Shown here one piece after another: positions 25,393-33,709 of a DNA stretch of 64,000 nucleotides. The notes beneath the pieces are model-generated. The model was not told the origin of the DNA and did not search any database. It was given only the letters and a program-made list of their open reading frames with translations. The first letter of the stretch is position 1; each line of letters starts with the position of its first letter. The translations under genes were made by a program, and so were the position numbers. Source of the DNA: Sphingomonas pokkalii (GTDB taxonomy: Bacteria > Pseudomonadota > Alphaproteobacteria > Sphingomonadales > Sphingomonadaceae); NCBI RefSeq assembly GCF_003096275.1, contig NZ_QENQ01000001.1, forward strand, positions 4,107,420 to 4,171,419, read 5' to 3'.

Positions 25393-25760
25393 GCGCGCGC
25401 CCAGCCGGACAGGGCGGTGGACAGCGCATCCCAGTCGATCGAGGGATCGGCGAGCAGCTGTTCGCGAACCTGCGCGCGATAGGCATCCTCGTCGAACTGC
25501 GCGGCGGTGGTGCGGGCGGCGTCTAGCTGCGCAAAGGCAGCATCGGTGCGGGCGTTGGCGCCTTCGAGCTGGGCCAGCAAGTCCCGCATCAGCGTCATCT
25601 CGGCGTCGGTCGGCTCGGTATAGCGCTCCGCGGCGGTGCGCATGAAGTCGCTCATCGTCATGTCCGCAGCTTCGGCATTAGCGGCGATCCGCCGCTTTTC
25701 CTCGGGCGATACCAGCACGACGACACGGCTGGAGCGGGTCTCTGGAAGCTGCGTTGCCAT
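25389..25760 (-). CDS. ribbon-helix-helix (CopG/Arc-type) DNA-binding protein
   Basis: Residues about 8-47 (SRVVVLVSPEEKRRIAANAE, MTMSDFMRTAAERY) show the strand-helix-helix pattern of RHH proteins, similar to DUF1778-type antitoxins. The C-terminal half is helical (about 75 residues) and could bind a partner, perhaps the coded-together coiled-coil protein. The start is unclear because three in-frame ATGs (25760, 25766, 25772) lie within a perfect palindrome; I use the most downstream. The palindrome makes autorepression likely. Confidence 0.65.
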   Translation of the reverse strand: MATQLPETRSSRVVVLVSPEEKRRIAANAEAADMTMSDFMRTAAERYTEPTDAEMTLMRDLLAQLEGANARTDAAFAQLDAARTTAAQFDEDAYRAQVREQLLADPSIDWDALSTALSGWARA

Positions 25761-25784
25761 GCACATGCACATACCATGTGCATG
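25758..25784. promoter_or_regulatory. 10-bp inverted repeat over the RHH gene start, likely self-operator
   Basis: CATGCACATG-N7-CATGTGCATG is a perfect inverted repeat that includes the start codon(s) of the RHH gene. Within it the hexamer GCACAT occurs twice in direct orientation and once inverted, the tandem half-site pattern that RHH dimers use. Confidence 0.65.
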
Positions 25785-25817
25785 TTGGAGCTTCAAGGTG
25801 GAGGGGCAACCTATCCG

Positions 25818-25935
25818 CCCCCGCCAGGGGGAGGTGGCGCCGAAGGCGACGGAGGGGGCGGATGCCAGAGCCTCTCGGCCGCCGCGCTTCCTCCCCCTCT
25901 GTCAGGCTGGGCCTGACACCTCCCCCTGGCGGGGG
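25818..25935. repeat. REPIN-like element with 19-bp terminal inverted repeats
   Basis: The element of 118 bp is bounded by CCCCCGCCAGGGGGAGGTG and its exact complement. Inside each end a second small hairpin follows (GGCGCC-GAA-GGCGAC on one side, GTCAGGC-TGG-GCCTGAC on the other) and then GAGGGGG. It fills the gap between the RHH gene and the dxs stop. The two-hairpin half units match the architecture of those at 48.5 kb and around the DUF559 gene at 62 kb. Confidence 0.75.
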
Positions 25936-25950
25936 AGGATATGGCTGGAT

Positions 25951-27876
25951 TTACGCCCGCACGCCGTCAGCCAGTTCGGCCTCGTTGTAGCGCAGCGCCT
26001 TCAGCACGGTGTCGACGATATTGGCGGCGTTGAGGCCGGCCTCGTCGTACTGCTTTTCCGGCTTGTCCTGGTCCTGGAACAGGTCCGGCAGGCGCATCGT
26101 GCGCAGCTTCAGGCCGGCATCGATCAGGCCGGTGTCGCTGGCGAGCGTCAGCACATGCGCGCCCATGCCGCCGATCGCGCCTTCCTCGATCGTCACCGCC
26201 ACTTCGTGCGTGGTGAGCAGGCGGCGGATCAGATCCTCGTCGAGCGGCTTGGCGAAGCGCAGGTCGGCAACGGTGGTGGAAAGCCCCTTGGCATCCAGCG
26301 TGTCGGCGGCCTTGAGTGCTTCCGCCAGGCGGGTGCCGAGCGACAGGATCGCCACCTTCTTGCCCTCGCGCACCACGCGGCCCTTGCCGATTTCCAGCCG
26401 CTGCGGAACCTTGGGCAGTTCGAGCCCGATGCCGTTGCCGCGCGGGTAGCGCAGCGCGATCGGGCCGCTGTCGTGCAGCGCGGCGGTGTGGGTCATGTGG
26501 ACGAGCTCGACCTCGTCCGCCGCCGCCATCACCACGAAATTGGGCAGGCTGGCGAGATAGGTCACGTCGAAGCTGCCGGCATGGGTCGCGCCATCGGCGC
26601 CGACGAGCCCGGCGCGGTCGATCGCGAAGCGGACCGGCAGGTTCTGGATCGCGACGTCGTGCACCACCTGGTCATAGGCGCGCTGCAGGAAGGTCGAGTA
26701 GATAGCGCAGAACGGCCGCATCCCCTGCGCGGCGAGGCCCGCGGCGAAGGTAACGGCGTGCTGCTCGGCAATGCCCACGTCGAAGGTGCGATCCGGGAAC
26801 ATCGCCTGGAACTTGTCCAGCCCGGTGCCCGAGGGCATCGCCGCGGTGATCGCACAGACGGTTGCGTCGCGCTCGCCCTCGGCAATCAGCGCGTCGGCGA
26901 ACACCTTGGTATAGGCGGGCGGGCCCGGCGGTGTCTTGGCCTGGGCGCCGGTGATCACGTCGAACTTCTGGACGCCGTGATACTTGTCCGCCGCCTTCTC
27001 GGCCGGGGCATAGCCCTTGCCCTTCTTGGTCACGACATGGACGAGGATCGGGCCCTGCTCGGCGTCGCGGACATTTTCCAGCACCGGGATCAGGTGCTCG
27101 AGATTATGGCCGTCGATCGGGCCGACATAATAGAAGCCCAGTTCCTCGAACAGCGTGCCGCCGGTTGCCATGCCGCGCGCGAATTCCTCCGCCTTGCCGG
27201 CGGCGGCGGTGAGGCGACGCGAGACCTTCTGGGTCACCCGGCGGGCAAGGCTGCGCAGACCGAGATATTCGGACGACGAGATCAGCCGCGCCAGATAGGC
27301 CGAAAGCCCGCCCACCGGCGGCGCGATCGACATATCGTTGTCGTTGAGGATCACGATCAGGCGGTTGCCGGCGGCTTCGGCGTTGTTCATCGCCTCATAG
27401 GCCATGCCGGCGCTCATCGCACCGTCACCGATCACCGCGATCGCCTTGCCGGGCGCCTCGTTCAGCTTGTTGGCGACGGCAAAGCCGAGCGCTGCGGAGA
27501 TCGACGTCGACGAGTGTGCGGCGCCGAACGGATCATATTCGCTCTCGCTGCGCTTGGTGAAGCCGGAGAGGCCGCCGCCCTGGCGGATCGTCCGGATCCG
27601 GTCGCGCCGGCCGGTGAGGATCTTGTGCGGATAGCATTGGTGCCCGACGTCCCAGATCAGCCGGTCGTCGGGGGTGTCGAACACATAATGGATTGCGACC
27701 GTGAGCTCGACGACACCCAAGCCGGAGCCGAGATGGCCGCCGGTGGTGCCCACAGCACTGATGGTTTCGGTTCGAAGCTCATCCGCCAGCTGGCGCAGCT
27801 GGGCGGGGGCGAGCTTCCGGAGGTCCTGCGGCGTGTCGACGGTGTCGAGCAGCGGCGTCTTGGGTAGGTCAGCCAT
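25951..27876 (-). CDS. dxs: 1-deoxy-D-xylulose-5-phosphate synthase
   Basis: The 641-aa thiamine-diphosphate enzyme has GHLGSGLGVVELTVAIHYVF, the ThDP/Mg motif GDGAMSAGMAYEAMNNA, and DRAGLVGADGATHAG of the second domain. It condenses pyruvate and glyceraldehyde-3-phosphate to DXP, the first step of the MEP isoprenoid route, which also feeds carotenoid and quinone synthesis in sphingomonads. Start ATG at 27876 (MADLPKTPLLDTV) matches homologues; the upstream in-frame extension is not conserved. Confidence 0.95.
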   Translation of the reverse strand: MADLPKTPLLDTVDTPQDLRKLAPAQLRQLADELRTETISAVGTTGGHLGSGLGVVELTVAIHYVFDTPDDRLIWDVGHQCYPHKILTGRRDRIRTIRQGGGLSGFTKRSESEYDPFGAAHSSTSISAALGFAVANKLNEAPGKAIAVIGDGAMSAGMAYEAMNNAEAAGNRLIVILNDNDMSIAPPVGGLSAYLARLISSSEYLGLRSLARRVTQKVSRRLTAAAGKAEEFARGMATGGTLFEELGFYYVGPIDGHNLEHLIPVLENVRDAEQGPILVHVVTKKGKGYAPAEKAADKYHGVQKFDVITGAQAKTPPGPPAYTKVFADALIAEGERDATVCAITAAMPSGTGLDKFQAMFPDRTFDVGIAEQHAVTFAAGLAAQGMRPFCAIYSTFLQRAYDQVVHDVAIQNLPVRFAIDRAGLVGADGATHAGSFDVTYLASLPNFVVMAAADEVELVHMTHTAALHDSGPIALRYPRGNGIGLELPKVPQRLEIGKGRVVREGKKVAILSLGTRLAEALKAADTLDAKGLSTTVADLRFAKPLDEDLIRRLLTTHEVAVTIEEGAIGGMGAHVLTLASDTGLIDAGLKLRTMRLPDLFQDQDKPEKQYDEAGLNAANIVDTVLKALRYNEAELADGVRA

Positions 27877-27927
27877 AGCGTTTGTTAGCCTAGTGCCGGC
27901 CCCAAGTCGAACGGTCAAATGGTCAGG

Positions 27928-28386
27928 TCAATCGCACTTGCTGCACTTGCCGCGCACCTCGATTACCGGGCGTACCGGCGAAAAACCCGCATGTTCCGCT
28001 GCGGAGCGGACGTTGCGCGTGATCGTATCGTCATCGATATGCGTGGTTTGGCCGCAATTGTCGCAGACCAGGAAGATGCAGTCGTGCAGGCATTCCGGAT
28101 GGGCATTGGCGACATAGGCATTGGCGCTCTCCACCCGTCGCGCCAGGTTGGCCCCGACGAAGAGATCGAGGATTCGGTACACGCTGTTGGCGGCAACGCG
28201 CCGCCCTTCCAGCTTCGAAACGGCATCGGCAATGTCATAGGCCGAGGCCGGCTTCTCGAAGCTGGCCAGTGCCTCGAACACGCGTTCGCGCATCGCCGTC
28301 CATTGTTCACCCGACTGTTCCAGGCGGGTCTGGGCGGCCTTGGTCAGGTCGGTACCCTGATGCTCGTGATGTTGATGCGCGGACAT
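27928..28386 (-). CDS. zur: Fur-family regulator, Zur-like
   Basis: The 152-aa protein has a His-rich start (MSAHQHHEHQ), a winged-helix domain (KPASAYDIADAVSKLEGRRVAANSVYRILDLF) and a metal domain with HPECLHDCIFLVCDNCG and a terminal CSKC, giving the two CxxC pairs of a structural zinc site. The EHAGF type spacing and the adjacent MerC-like gene favour Zur (zinc uptake regulation) over Fur. Zur represses zinc acquisition genes when zinc is plentiful. A Zur-box-like sequence lies upstream of the neighbouring MerC-type gene. Confidence 0.8.
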   Translation of the reverse strand: MSAHQHHEHQGTDLTKAAQTRLEQSGEQWTAMRERVFEALASFEKPASAYDIADAVSKLEGRRVAANSVYRILDLFVGANLARRVESANAYVANAHPECLHDCIFLVCDNCGQTTHIDDDTITRNVRSAAEHAGFSPVRPVIEVRGKCSKCD

Positions 28387-28450
28387 GGGTGGGATTTAAG
28401 GGCTGGACCGAAGGACGGCAAGCACCGACCGGGAATTGGCAGGCCAGCCG

Positions 28451-28834
28451 TCAGCAGCCGGCACGACGATTCAACTCGTGGCCGAGTGCGACCAACGATA
28501 CCCCGACCAGCGTCCAGAACGTCTCGAATCCGCCATGGGGAAGCGACAGCGCGCCACCCATGATGCCCAGGCCGAATGCGCCCACCACCGCCGGCACCAT
28601 CATGCCATGGTGCAGAATGCCCCGGCCGAGCGCGAACACGCCGACACCGATCGCCAGGGCGAGCCCGATCTCATGGATGTGCGGATCGACGAGCGCGCCT
28701 GCCGAGGACAGCACGGTGAGCAACACCGTGGTGGCGACGCAGTGGATCAGGCAAAGGCCGCTGATCCCGATCGCGATGCGATCCAGGGTTCCATCCATGC
28801 CGGCCCGGTGGGCAACAGGGGAGCTCAGCGTCAT
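28451..28834 (-). CDS. MerC-type membrane protein
   Basis: The 127-aa protein has four hydrophobic segments. The first holds ISGLCLIHCVATTV, with a Cys-x3-Cys pair (residues 28 and 32) typical of the MerC domain (PF03203), which in mercury resistance carries Hg(II) inward. No other mer genes are present. MerC-like proteins next to zur in sphingomonads are more likely linked to zinc or other soft metals. Start uncertain: ATG at 28834 is used, 28843 is also in frame; neither has a clear ribosome binding site. Confidence 0.7.
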   Translation of the reverse strand: MTLSSPVAHRAGMDGTLDRIAIGISGLCLIHCVATTVLLTVLSSAGALVDPHIHEIGLALAIGVGVFALGRGILHHGMMVPAVVGAFGLGIMGGALSLPHGGFETFWTLVGVSLVALGHELNRRAGC

Positions 28835-28862
28835 GGCCGGCATATAGAGGGGCTTTGCTGTC

Positions 28863-28875
28863 GGTACAATATAAC
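28863..28875 (-). promoter_or_regulatory. Zur-box-like sequence upstream of the MerC-type gene
   Basis: Read toward the gene, GTTATATTGTACC agrees at 11 of 13 positions with the symmetric GTTATATTATAAC pattern I remember for alphaproteobacterial Zur boxes. It sits 20-40 nt upstream of the likely start and overlaps a possible -10 element (TTATAT). Confidence 0.5.
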
Positions 28876-28903
28876 ATGGCAGAAAAGTATCGGGGCCCGG
28901 CAA

Positions 28904-29143
28904 AGGGGCTCGGCGCCGCTCGCTGCAACGCCATCGATCCGCCCTGCGCGCCGAAAATCGGCAACGGCTTTCGGTCGGGTAGAAAGATCAATTGTCACGT
29001 TGCAAAATATGCAACTCTGCACCCGCAAGGCGCGCTTCGATTTCGCAGCATTTCCGTGCCTGGTCAGGGTAGGCCGGATGACGCTCTAGGGTACGTCACC
29101 CGGCCATGCCCATGGCGATTACTATATATTGTCCTCCTCAGTC
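28904..29143. other. intergenic region with one small inverted repeat
   Basis: No coding signal is visible in these 240 bases. A perfect inverted repeat GTTGCA-AAATA-TGCAAC lies at 28999-29015 in an AT-richer patch, possibly an operator or a remnant. Confidence 0.4.
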
Positions 29144-29866
29144 TTACCAGCCGCCTTCGAATGATTTCGTCCCATATTGCCCACTCTTTCGCGGGCCGCT
29201 GCCGAGATAATGCGCCTGTGCGGCCTCGGTAGCGTGCACCGCCAGCAGCGAACGTGCTTCGACGGTGGTGCGCACTGTCCCATTCCGCTCCGATGCCGTA
29301 TCGAGAACGCGATCGAGCAGCGCCTGCCCATCTTCCCACCAGCCGATGCCACTGGCGGCGTTCAAATGGCCCTGCGGCCCGGCATCGACGAACAGGCTGC
29401 CCCATCCGCGCGCCAGTTCCTCCGCCCGCTCCACGCCGATCCAGGGATCGTCGCTGCTGGCGACGACGATCGAGGGGAAGGGCAGGCTGTGTATCGGCGT
29501 CGGGCGGAACGCGTGGAGTTCCGGCGGCGCGTCGTCGCGGTCGACATCGGCAGGCGCCACCAGCAGCGCGCCGGCGACCGGCGTGCCGAAGGTCTGTCCC
29601 GCCAGCATCGCCCACCAGGCGACCGCCAGGCACCCCAGGCTATGCGCGGCGAGCACCACCGGTGCCTGCGCCTGGCGGATCGCCTGATCGAGCTTGGTCA
29701 CCCAGGCGTTGCGATGCGGCGTATCCCACATGCCGAGTTCGACTCGGTGGGTGTCGGGGCGGGATTGTTCCCACAAGGTCTGCCAGTGCGACGGCCCTGA
29801 GCCGCCGAGGCCGGGAACGGTAAGGATGATCGGCGAGCGATCATCGATCGGCGAAAAGATCGTCAT
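29144..29866 (-). CDS. RBBP9/YdeN-family alpha/beta hydrolase
   Basis: The 240-aa protein has VPGLGGSGPSHWQTLWEQ (17-34) and AAHSLGC (73-79) with nucleophile Ser76 in a noncanonical AHSLG elbow, the hallmark of the RBBP9 serine hydrolases (PF06821). SSDDPWIGVERAEELA carries the acid and GPQGHLNAASG the catalytic His. The normal family length is about 185; the last 50-60 residues here are an extension of unknown role. Start fixed by AAGGAGAGGA 5 nt before ATG 29866. Confidence 0.85.
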   Translation of the reverse strand: MTIFSPIDDRSPIILTVPGLGGSGPSHWQTLWEQSRPDTHRVELGMWDTPHRNAWVTKLDQAIRQAQAPVVLAAHSLGCLAVAWWAMLAGQTFGTPVAGALLVAPADVDRDDAPPELHAFRPTPIHSLPFPSIVVASSDDPWIGVERAEELARGWGSLFVDAGPQGHLNAASGIGWWEDGQALLDRVLDTASERNGTVRTTVEARSLLAVHATEAAQAHYLGSGPRKSGQYGTKSFEGGW

Positions 29867-29992
29867 AAAATCCTCTCCTTGGGAGGGACTGGCCGGACCT
29901 TCGATATAATTCATACTGAAATAGTGGACAATAAGTCTGCGGCAAGTCGAGGAGCGGTTGCGCCGAGGCGTGCGCCGCGCCTAAAGGGCGGC

Positions 29993-30742
29993 ATGGCAAA
30001 GCTTCGCGCCGATCAACTGCTCGTCGACCGCGGGCTCGCCGAGAGCCGTACGCGGGCGCAGGCGCTCATCATGGCCGGGCTCGCCTTCACCGGGGAGCGC
30101 AAGATCGACAAGGCGGGCCAGATGCTCGCCGCGGACGCGGCGCTGGAGGTGCGCGGCCGCGACCATCCCTGGGTATCGCGCGGCGGCATCAAGCTTGCCC
30201 ATGCGCTCGACCATTTCGGCTGGGACGTCACCGGCGCGGTGGCGATCGACGTCGGCTCTTCGACCGGCGGCTTCACCGACGTGCTGCTGACCAATGGCGC
30301 CGCGCGCGTCTATGCGGTGGACAGCGGCACCAACCAGCTCGCCTGGAAGCTGCGGCAGGACGAACGGGTGGTGGTCCACGAACAGACCAGCGCGCGCATC
30401 CTCACGCCGTCGCACATCCCCGAGCCGATCGACCTGGTGGTGTGCGACGCGAGCTTCATCGGGTTGGCCAAGGTGCTGGATGTGCCGCTGGGCTTCACCC
30501 GGCCCGGCGCGCGGCTGGCCGCGCTGATCAAGCCGCAGTTCGAGGCGGGGCGCGAGGAGGTCGGCAAGGGCGGGGTGGTGCGCGATCCTGCGGTGCACGA
30601 GCGGGTCTGCGCCGAGGTGGCGGCATGGCTGGAAGACAAGGGCTGGCAGGTCCTGGGCGTGACGCGCAGCCCGATCACCGGGCCGGAGGGCAATGTGGAG
30701 TTCCTGATCGGCGCTATCCGCGGGGACCGCCCGGAAGACTGA
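29993..30742 (+). CDS. tlyA: TlyA-family rRNA methyltransferase/haemolysin
   Basis: The 249-aa protein has an N-terminal S4 domain (KLRADQLLVDRGLAESRTRAQ) and an RrmJ/FtsJ-type methyltransferase domain with SAM motif AIDVGSSTGGFTDVLL at 84-99 and an acidic motif DLVVCDASFIGL. TlyA of mycobacteria 2'-O-methylates 16S and 23S rRNA; some members were first named haemolysins. The ATG is preceded by AAAGGGCGG. Often located next to dxs; here only about 2 kb away. Confidence 0.9.
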   Translation: MAKLRADQLLVDRGLAESRTRAQALIMAGLAFTGERKIDKAGQMLAADAALEVRGRDHPWVSRGGIKLAHALDHFGWDVTGAVAIDVGSSTGGFTDVLLTNGAARVYAVDSGTNQLAWKLRQDERVVVHEQTSARILTPSHIPEPIDLVVCDASFIGLAKVLDVPLGFTRPGARLAALIKPQFEAGREEVGKGGVVRDPAVHERVCAEVAAWLEDKGWQVLGVTRSPITGPEGNVEFLIGAIRGDRPED

Positions 30743-30901
30743 ATCGATCCGCCTGTAGCTGGAGGCTGCCGGAGCGGCCGTTTTTGGGTGGGAAGCGGAC
30801 ATAGGGCTGGCGCTCACGATGCGCGGCAAGCGGACCGCACAGGGTGAAGGATTGCCGCGCCATCCTGCATCGCTCGCAGGGGATTGCCTTTGATTTCAAC
30901 G
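30743..30901. repeat. dispersed intergenic repeat remnant
   Basis: The 159-bp gap contains GGGTGGGAAGCGGAC at 30786-30800, which recurs at 61985-61999 with a G-rich lead-in. Both copies lie in non-coding DNA after genes, so this looks like a short repeat family distinct from the REPIN-like units. No gene is visible here. Confidence 0.45.
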
Positions 30902-31234
30902 TCAGGCGTCGGTGCATAGGCGATAAGTTCGCCAGATGAAGCTGCTCTCAATTTGACCGACCGCCCAATCAAATACTTTCCAGGGCGACTGATCAAGATT
31001 GGGTGTCACGTAATCCCGTGAACATTTTGCCGTGCGAATTGTGATGGTTGATCCGCTAGCGGGATATTGACCCGAATAGCTGAGGCCAGGCTCCACCCGC
31101 GCGTCACGGCCCTCAACAACGACGTTCATGTTTTCGTCGGTAGCGTTGAGGATCTCTAGGCGCAAATAGGCATCACACCCAGCAGTCGATGCACAGAGGC
31201 AAAGCCCAAGCAGCGTCCAATTTGCAACCCTCAT
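30902..31234 (-). CDS. putative lipoprotein, 110 aa
   Basis: The N-terminus MRVANWTLLGLCLCASTAGC ends in a lipobox-like TAGC (Cys20), so the mature protein would be a 91-residue lipoprotein. The rest is polar with strands (YLRLEILNATDENMNVVVEG, SGSTITIRTAKC) and three more Cys. Start at ATG 31234; the frame stays open upstream but that part looks like antisense of the TspO gene. Base composition is lower in GC than most neighbours. Function unknown. Confidence 0.6.
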   Translation of the reverse strand: MRVANWTLLGLCLCASTAGCDAYLRLEILNATDENMNVVVEGRDARVEPGLSYSGQYPASGSTITIRTAKCSRDYVTPNLDQSPWKVFDWAVGQIESSFIWRTYRLCTDA

Positions 31235-31369
31235 GCCGCTCTTGTGGCGGCCAATGCGAATGACCGCAACTTGGGCGGGAGCTGCCATTGGATAGACGAG
31301 CCCTTTGCACGCCTTGCGCGATGGCTTAGGCGTGCAGCAAGGCCAGGTTGAAGATAGGGGAAACGGCAC

Positions 31370-31933
31370 GTGAACGCACTGGCATCGAAGGCGCAACTGC
31401 GGCGCGGCTTCTGGCGGCGGGCGCTGGTGACGGTGCCGCTTGTCGTGCTGCTCGGCTTCGGATCGGCGATGATCGCGCCCGCCGGGGACCAGAACCCCTG
31501 GTTCATCGCGCTCGCCAAGCCTGCGATCCAGCCGCCCAACATCGCGTTTCCGGTCGTCTGGACGATCCTCTACGTGCTGATGGGCCTGGCCTTCGCGCTG
31601 GTGCTGAGCGCGCGCGGGGCGCGGGGGCGCTCGGCGGCGCTCCTGCTGTTCGTCGTGCAACTGGCGGTGAACCTCGCCTGGTCGCCGATCTTCTTCCGCT
31701 TCCACATGCTCGATCTTGCGCTGATCGTGATCGTGGCACTTGCGGTGCTGGTCGCGGTGACGATGATCGCCTTCTGGCGGGTGCGTGCCCTCGCCGGGCT
31801 GCTGCTGCTGCCCTATCTCGCCTGGGTCTGCTTCGCCAGCGTGCTGTTTTCGCAGGTCCGCGACCTCAATCCTGATGCAGAAAAGATTGCGTCGGCGACG
31901 ATGAACGCCCACATCGGCCTAGACACGCTTTGA
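31370..31933 (+). CDS. tspO: TspO/MBR family protein
   Basis: The 187-aa membrane protein has five hydrophobic helices. NPWFIALAKPAIQPPNIAFPVVWTILYVLMG and the later NLAWSPIFFRFH and LPYLAWVCFASVL are typical of TspO (PF03073), a tryptophan-rich porphyrin/cholesterol binding protein that regulates tetrapyrrole responses. GTG start at 31370 with a GGGGA ribosome binding site 7-11 nt upstream. The slightly long N-terminus (about 20 basic residues) is not conserved. Confidence 0.9.
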   Translation: MNALASKAQLRRGFWRRALVTVPLVVLLGFGSAMIAPAGDQNPWFIALAKPAIQPPNIAFPVVWTILYVLMGLAFALVLSARGARGRSAALLLFVVQLAVNLAWSPIFFRFHMLDLALIVIVALAVLVAVTMIAFWRVRALAGLLLLPYLAWVCFASVLFSQVRDLNPDAEKIASATMNAHIGLDTL

Positions 31934-31949
31934 GTGGGAATCTTTAGAC

Positions 31950-32210
31950 ATGCAGACCGACAACCGCCTGTTCGACGATCTGGTGAAGCTGGTGAACGGC
32001 GCCGCGGGCACCTTTGCCGGCGTAGCGCGCGAGGCCGAATCCGGCGCGCGCGAACGCGTCCGCGAATGGATCGGCGGGCTCGATTTCGTTAGCCGGGACG
32101 AGTTCGAAGCGGTGAAGGCAATGGCCGCCGCCGCGCGCGACGAAGCCGATGCGCTGAAAGCGCGCCTGGATGCGCTCGAGGCAAAGCTGAACCCGCAAGG
32201 GAACGCGTGA
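31950..32210 (+). CDS. ubiK: UbiK-family (BMFP) accessory factor
   Basis: The 86-aa protein has an amphipathic start (RLFDDLVKLVNGAAGTFAGVAREAES) and a C-terminal coiled coil (VSRDEFEAVKAMAAAARDEADALKARLDALEAKL), the BMFP/YqiC pattern (PF04380). UbiK helps assemble the ubiquinone biosynthesis complex with UbiJ and binds membranes. It follows tspO by 16 bp. Confidence 0.85.
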   Translation: MQTDNRLFDDLVKLVNGAAGTFAGVAREAESGARERVREWIGGLDFVSRDEFEAVKAMAAAARDEADALKARLDALEAKLNPQGNA

Positions 32211-32322
32211 CGCTGGCGGCTCTTTCCTTGTCCACAGCTTTTGGTGGCGGGGCGCAGGCGCAAGCTTGTGCCCCGTTCGCGTGCTTGGCAGGAGCAGGCA
32301 TGATTACACGATCGAGGGCGGA

Positions 32323-32832
32323 ATGGGGATGCTAGACGAAGCGGAATTCGACCGCGACGCAGCGGCTCCCATCGATATGCTCGAAACCTATTTCGCCGCG
32401 CATGGCTGGACGCATGAGCGCGAGGACGACGAGATCGTCGCCAAGGTGAAGGGCAGCTGGACCCAATATGAGCTCCGCGCGATCTGGCGCGAAGACGATG
32501 GCGTGCTGCAGTTCATGGGCTTTCCCGATGTGCGCGTCCCCGAGGAGCGGCGCGGGCTGGTCTATGAGACGATCGGGCTGGTCAACGAGCAGCTCTGGAT
32601 CGGCCATTTCGAACTCTGGTCCTCCACCGGCATCCTTCTGTTCCGCCATGCCGCGCTGATCGACGGCGACGAGGGCGCGTCGTTGACGCTGGCCCAGGCG
32701 GAGCTGCTGGTGGAAAGCGCGATCGACGAGTGCGAGCGCTTCTATCCCGTCTTCCAGTTCGTCCTCTGGGGCGGCAAGACGCCGAGCGAGGCGATCGCTG
32801 CCGCGCTGATCGAAACCCAGGGTGAGGCCTGA
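32323..32832 (+). CDS. YbjN domain-containing protein
   Basis: The 169-aa protein has the YbjN features: MLETYFAAHGWTHEREDDEIVAKVKG, a central beta-region and VESAIDECERFYPVFQFVLWGGKTPSEAI. YbjN proteins influence motility and stress responses and may act as type III chaperone-like factors; mechanism unclear. Start at ATG 32323, with GAGGGCGGA upstream; ATG two codons later is also possible. It precedes proC by one base, an arrangement that recurs in alphaproteobacteria. Confidence 0.85.
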   Translation: MGMLDEAEFDRDAAAPIDMLETYFAAHGWTHEREDDEIVAKVKGSWTQYELRAIWREDDGVLQFMGFPDVRVPEERRGLVYETIGLVNEQLWIGHFELWSSTGILLFRHAALIDGDEGASLTLAQAELLVESAIDECERFYPVFQFVLWGGKTPSEAIAAALIETQGEA

Positions 32833-32833
32833 G

Positions 32834-33637
32834 ATGCACCTGCTCGAACGGATCTGGCTGGTCGGTGCCGGCAATATGGGCGGGGCGATGCTCCGCCGCT
32901 GGGTGGGGGCGGGGATCGATCCCGCCGCAATCACCGTCATCGATCCGGGCAGCCCGGCGATCCCCGAGGGCGTACGGCACTGCGCAACGCCGCCTGCGGG
33001 CGAGCGGCCGACGGTGCTGGTGCTGGCGGTGAAGCCGCAGCAGCTCCACGCCGTGGCGCCGGTACTGGCGCCGCTGGTGGCGGGCCTTCCGCTGCTGGTG
33101 TCGATCCTCGCTGGCGTGGAGGTCGCGACCCTTGCCGCGGCGCTGGGCGCGGAGACGGTCGTGCGTGCGATGCCGAACCTGCCGGTGGCGATCGGCAAAG
33201 GCGTTGTCGGCCTCACCACGCCCAGCGACGATGCCGCCGCGCGCGACGCCGCCGAAGCGTTGATGCGCCCGCTCGGCCTTGTCGAATGGGTGCCGAGCGA
33301 GCCGCTGCTCGACGCGCTCACCGCGCTGGCGGGGTGTGGACCGGGTTTCGTGTTCCGCTTCGTCGATGCGCTGGCGGAGGCCGGTGCGGCGCTCGGCCTG
33401 CCCGCCGATCAGGCGCAGCGGCTGGCGTTGGCGACGGTGGAAGGCTCCGGCCTGATGGCGGCGGCTGCGAGCGAAAGCCCGGCGGTGCTCGCCGATCGCG
33501 TCGCGAGCCCTGGCGGCTCGACCCGCGAAGGGCTCAACGTGCTCGACCGTGGCGAGGCGCTGAAGAGATTGCTGCGCGAAACGCTGGCCGCATCGGCACG
33601 GCGCAACGCGGAAATGGCCGCCGAAGCGCGCAAATAG
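32834..33637 (+). CDS. proC: pyrroline-5-carboxylate reductase
   Basis: The 267-aa enzyme begins with the Rossmann motif LVGAGNMGGAML at 9-20. VLAVKPQQLHAVAP and the C-terminal signature GGSTREGLNVLDRG (family: PGGTTxxGL) confirm ProC. It reduces P5C with NAD(P)H in the last step of proline synthesis. Start at ATG 32834; it is coupled to the YbjN gene. Confidence 0.95.
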   Translation: MHLLERIWLVGAGNMGGAMLRRWVGAGIDPAAITVIDPGSPAIPEGVRHCATPPAGERPTVLVLAVKPQQLHAVAPVLAPLVAGLPLLVSILAGVEVATLAAALGAETVVRAMPNLPVAIGKGVVGLTTPSDDAAARDAAEALMRPLGLVEWVPSEPLLDALTALAGCGPGFVFRFVDALAEAGAALGLPADQAQRLALATVEGSGLMAAAASESPAVLADRVASPGGSTREGLNVLDRGEALKRLLRETLAASARRNAEMAAEARK

Positions 33638-33709
33638 CGCGGCGACCAACGGAACGCGCGCTATTCCCATCGGTTAAGCCTCCGATCCCAAGTTTCGACG
33701 GAGGCTGAC

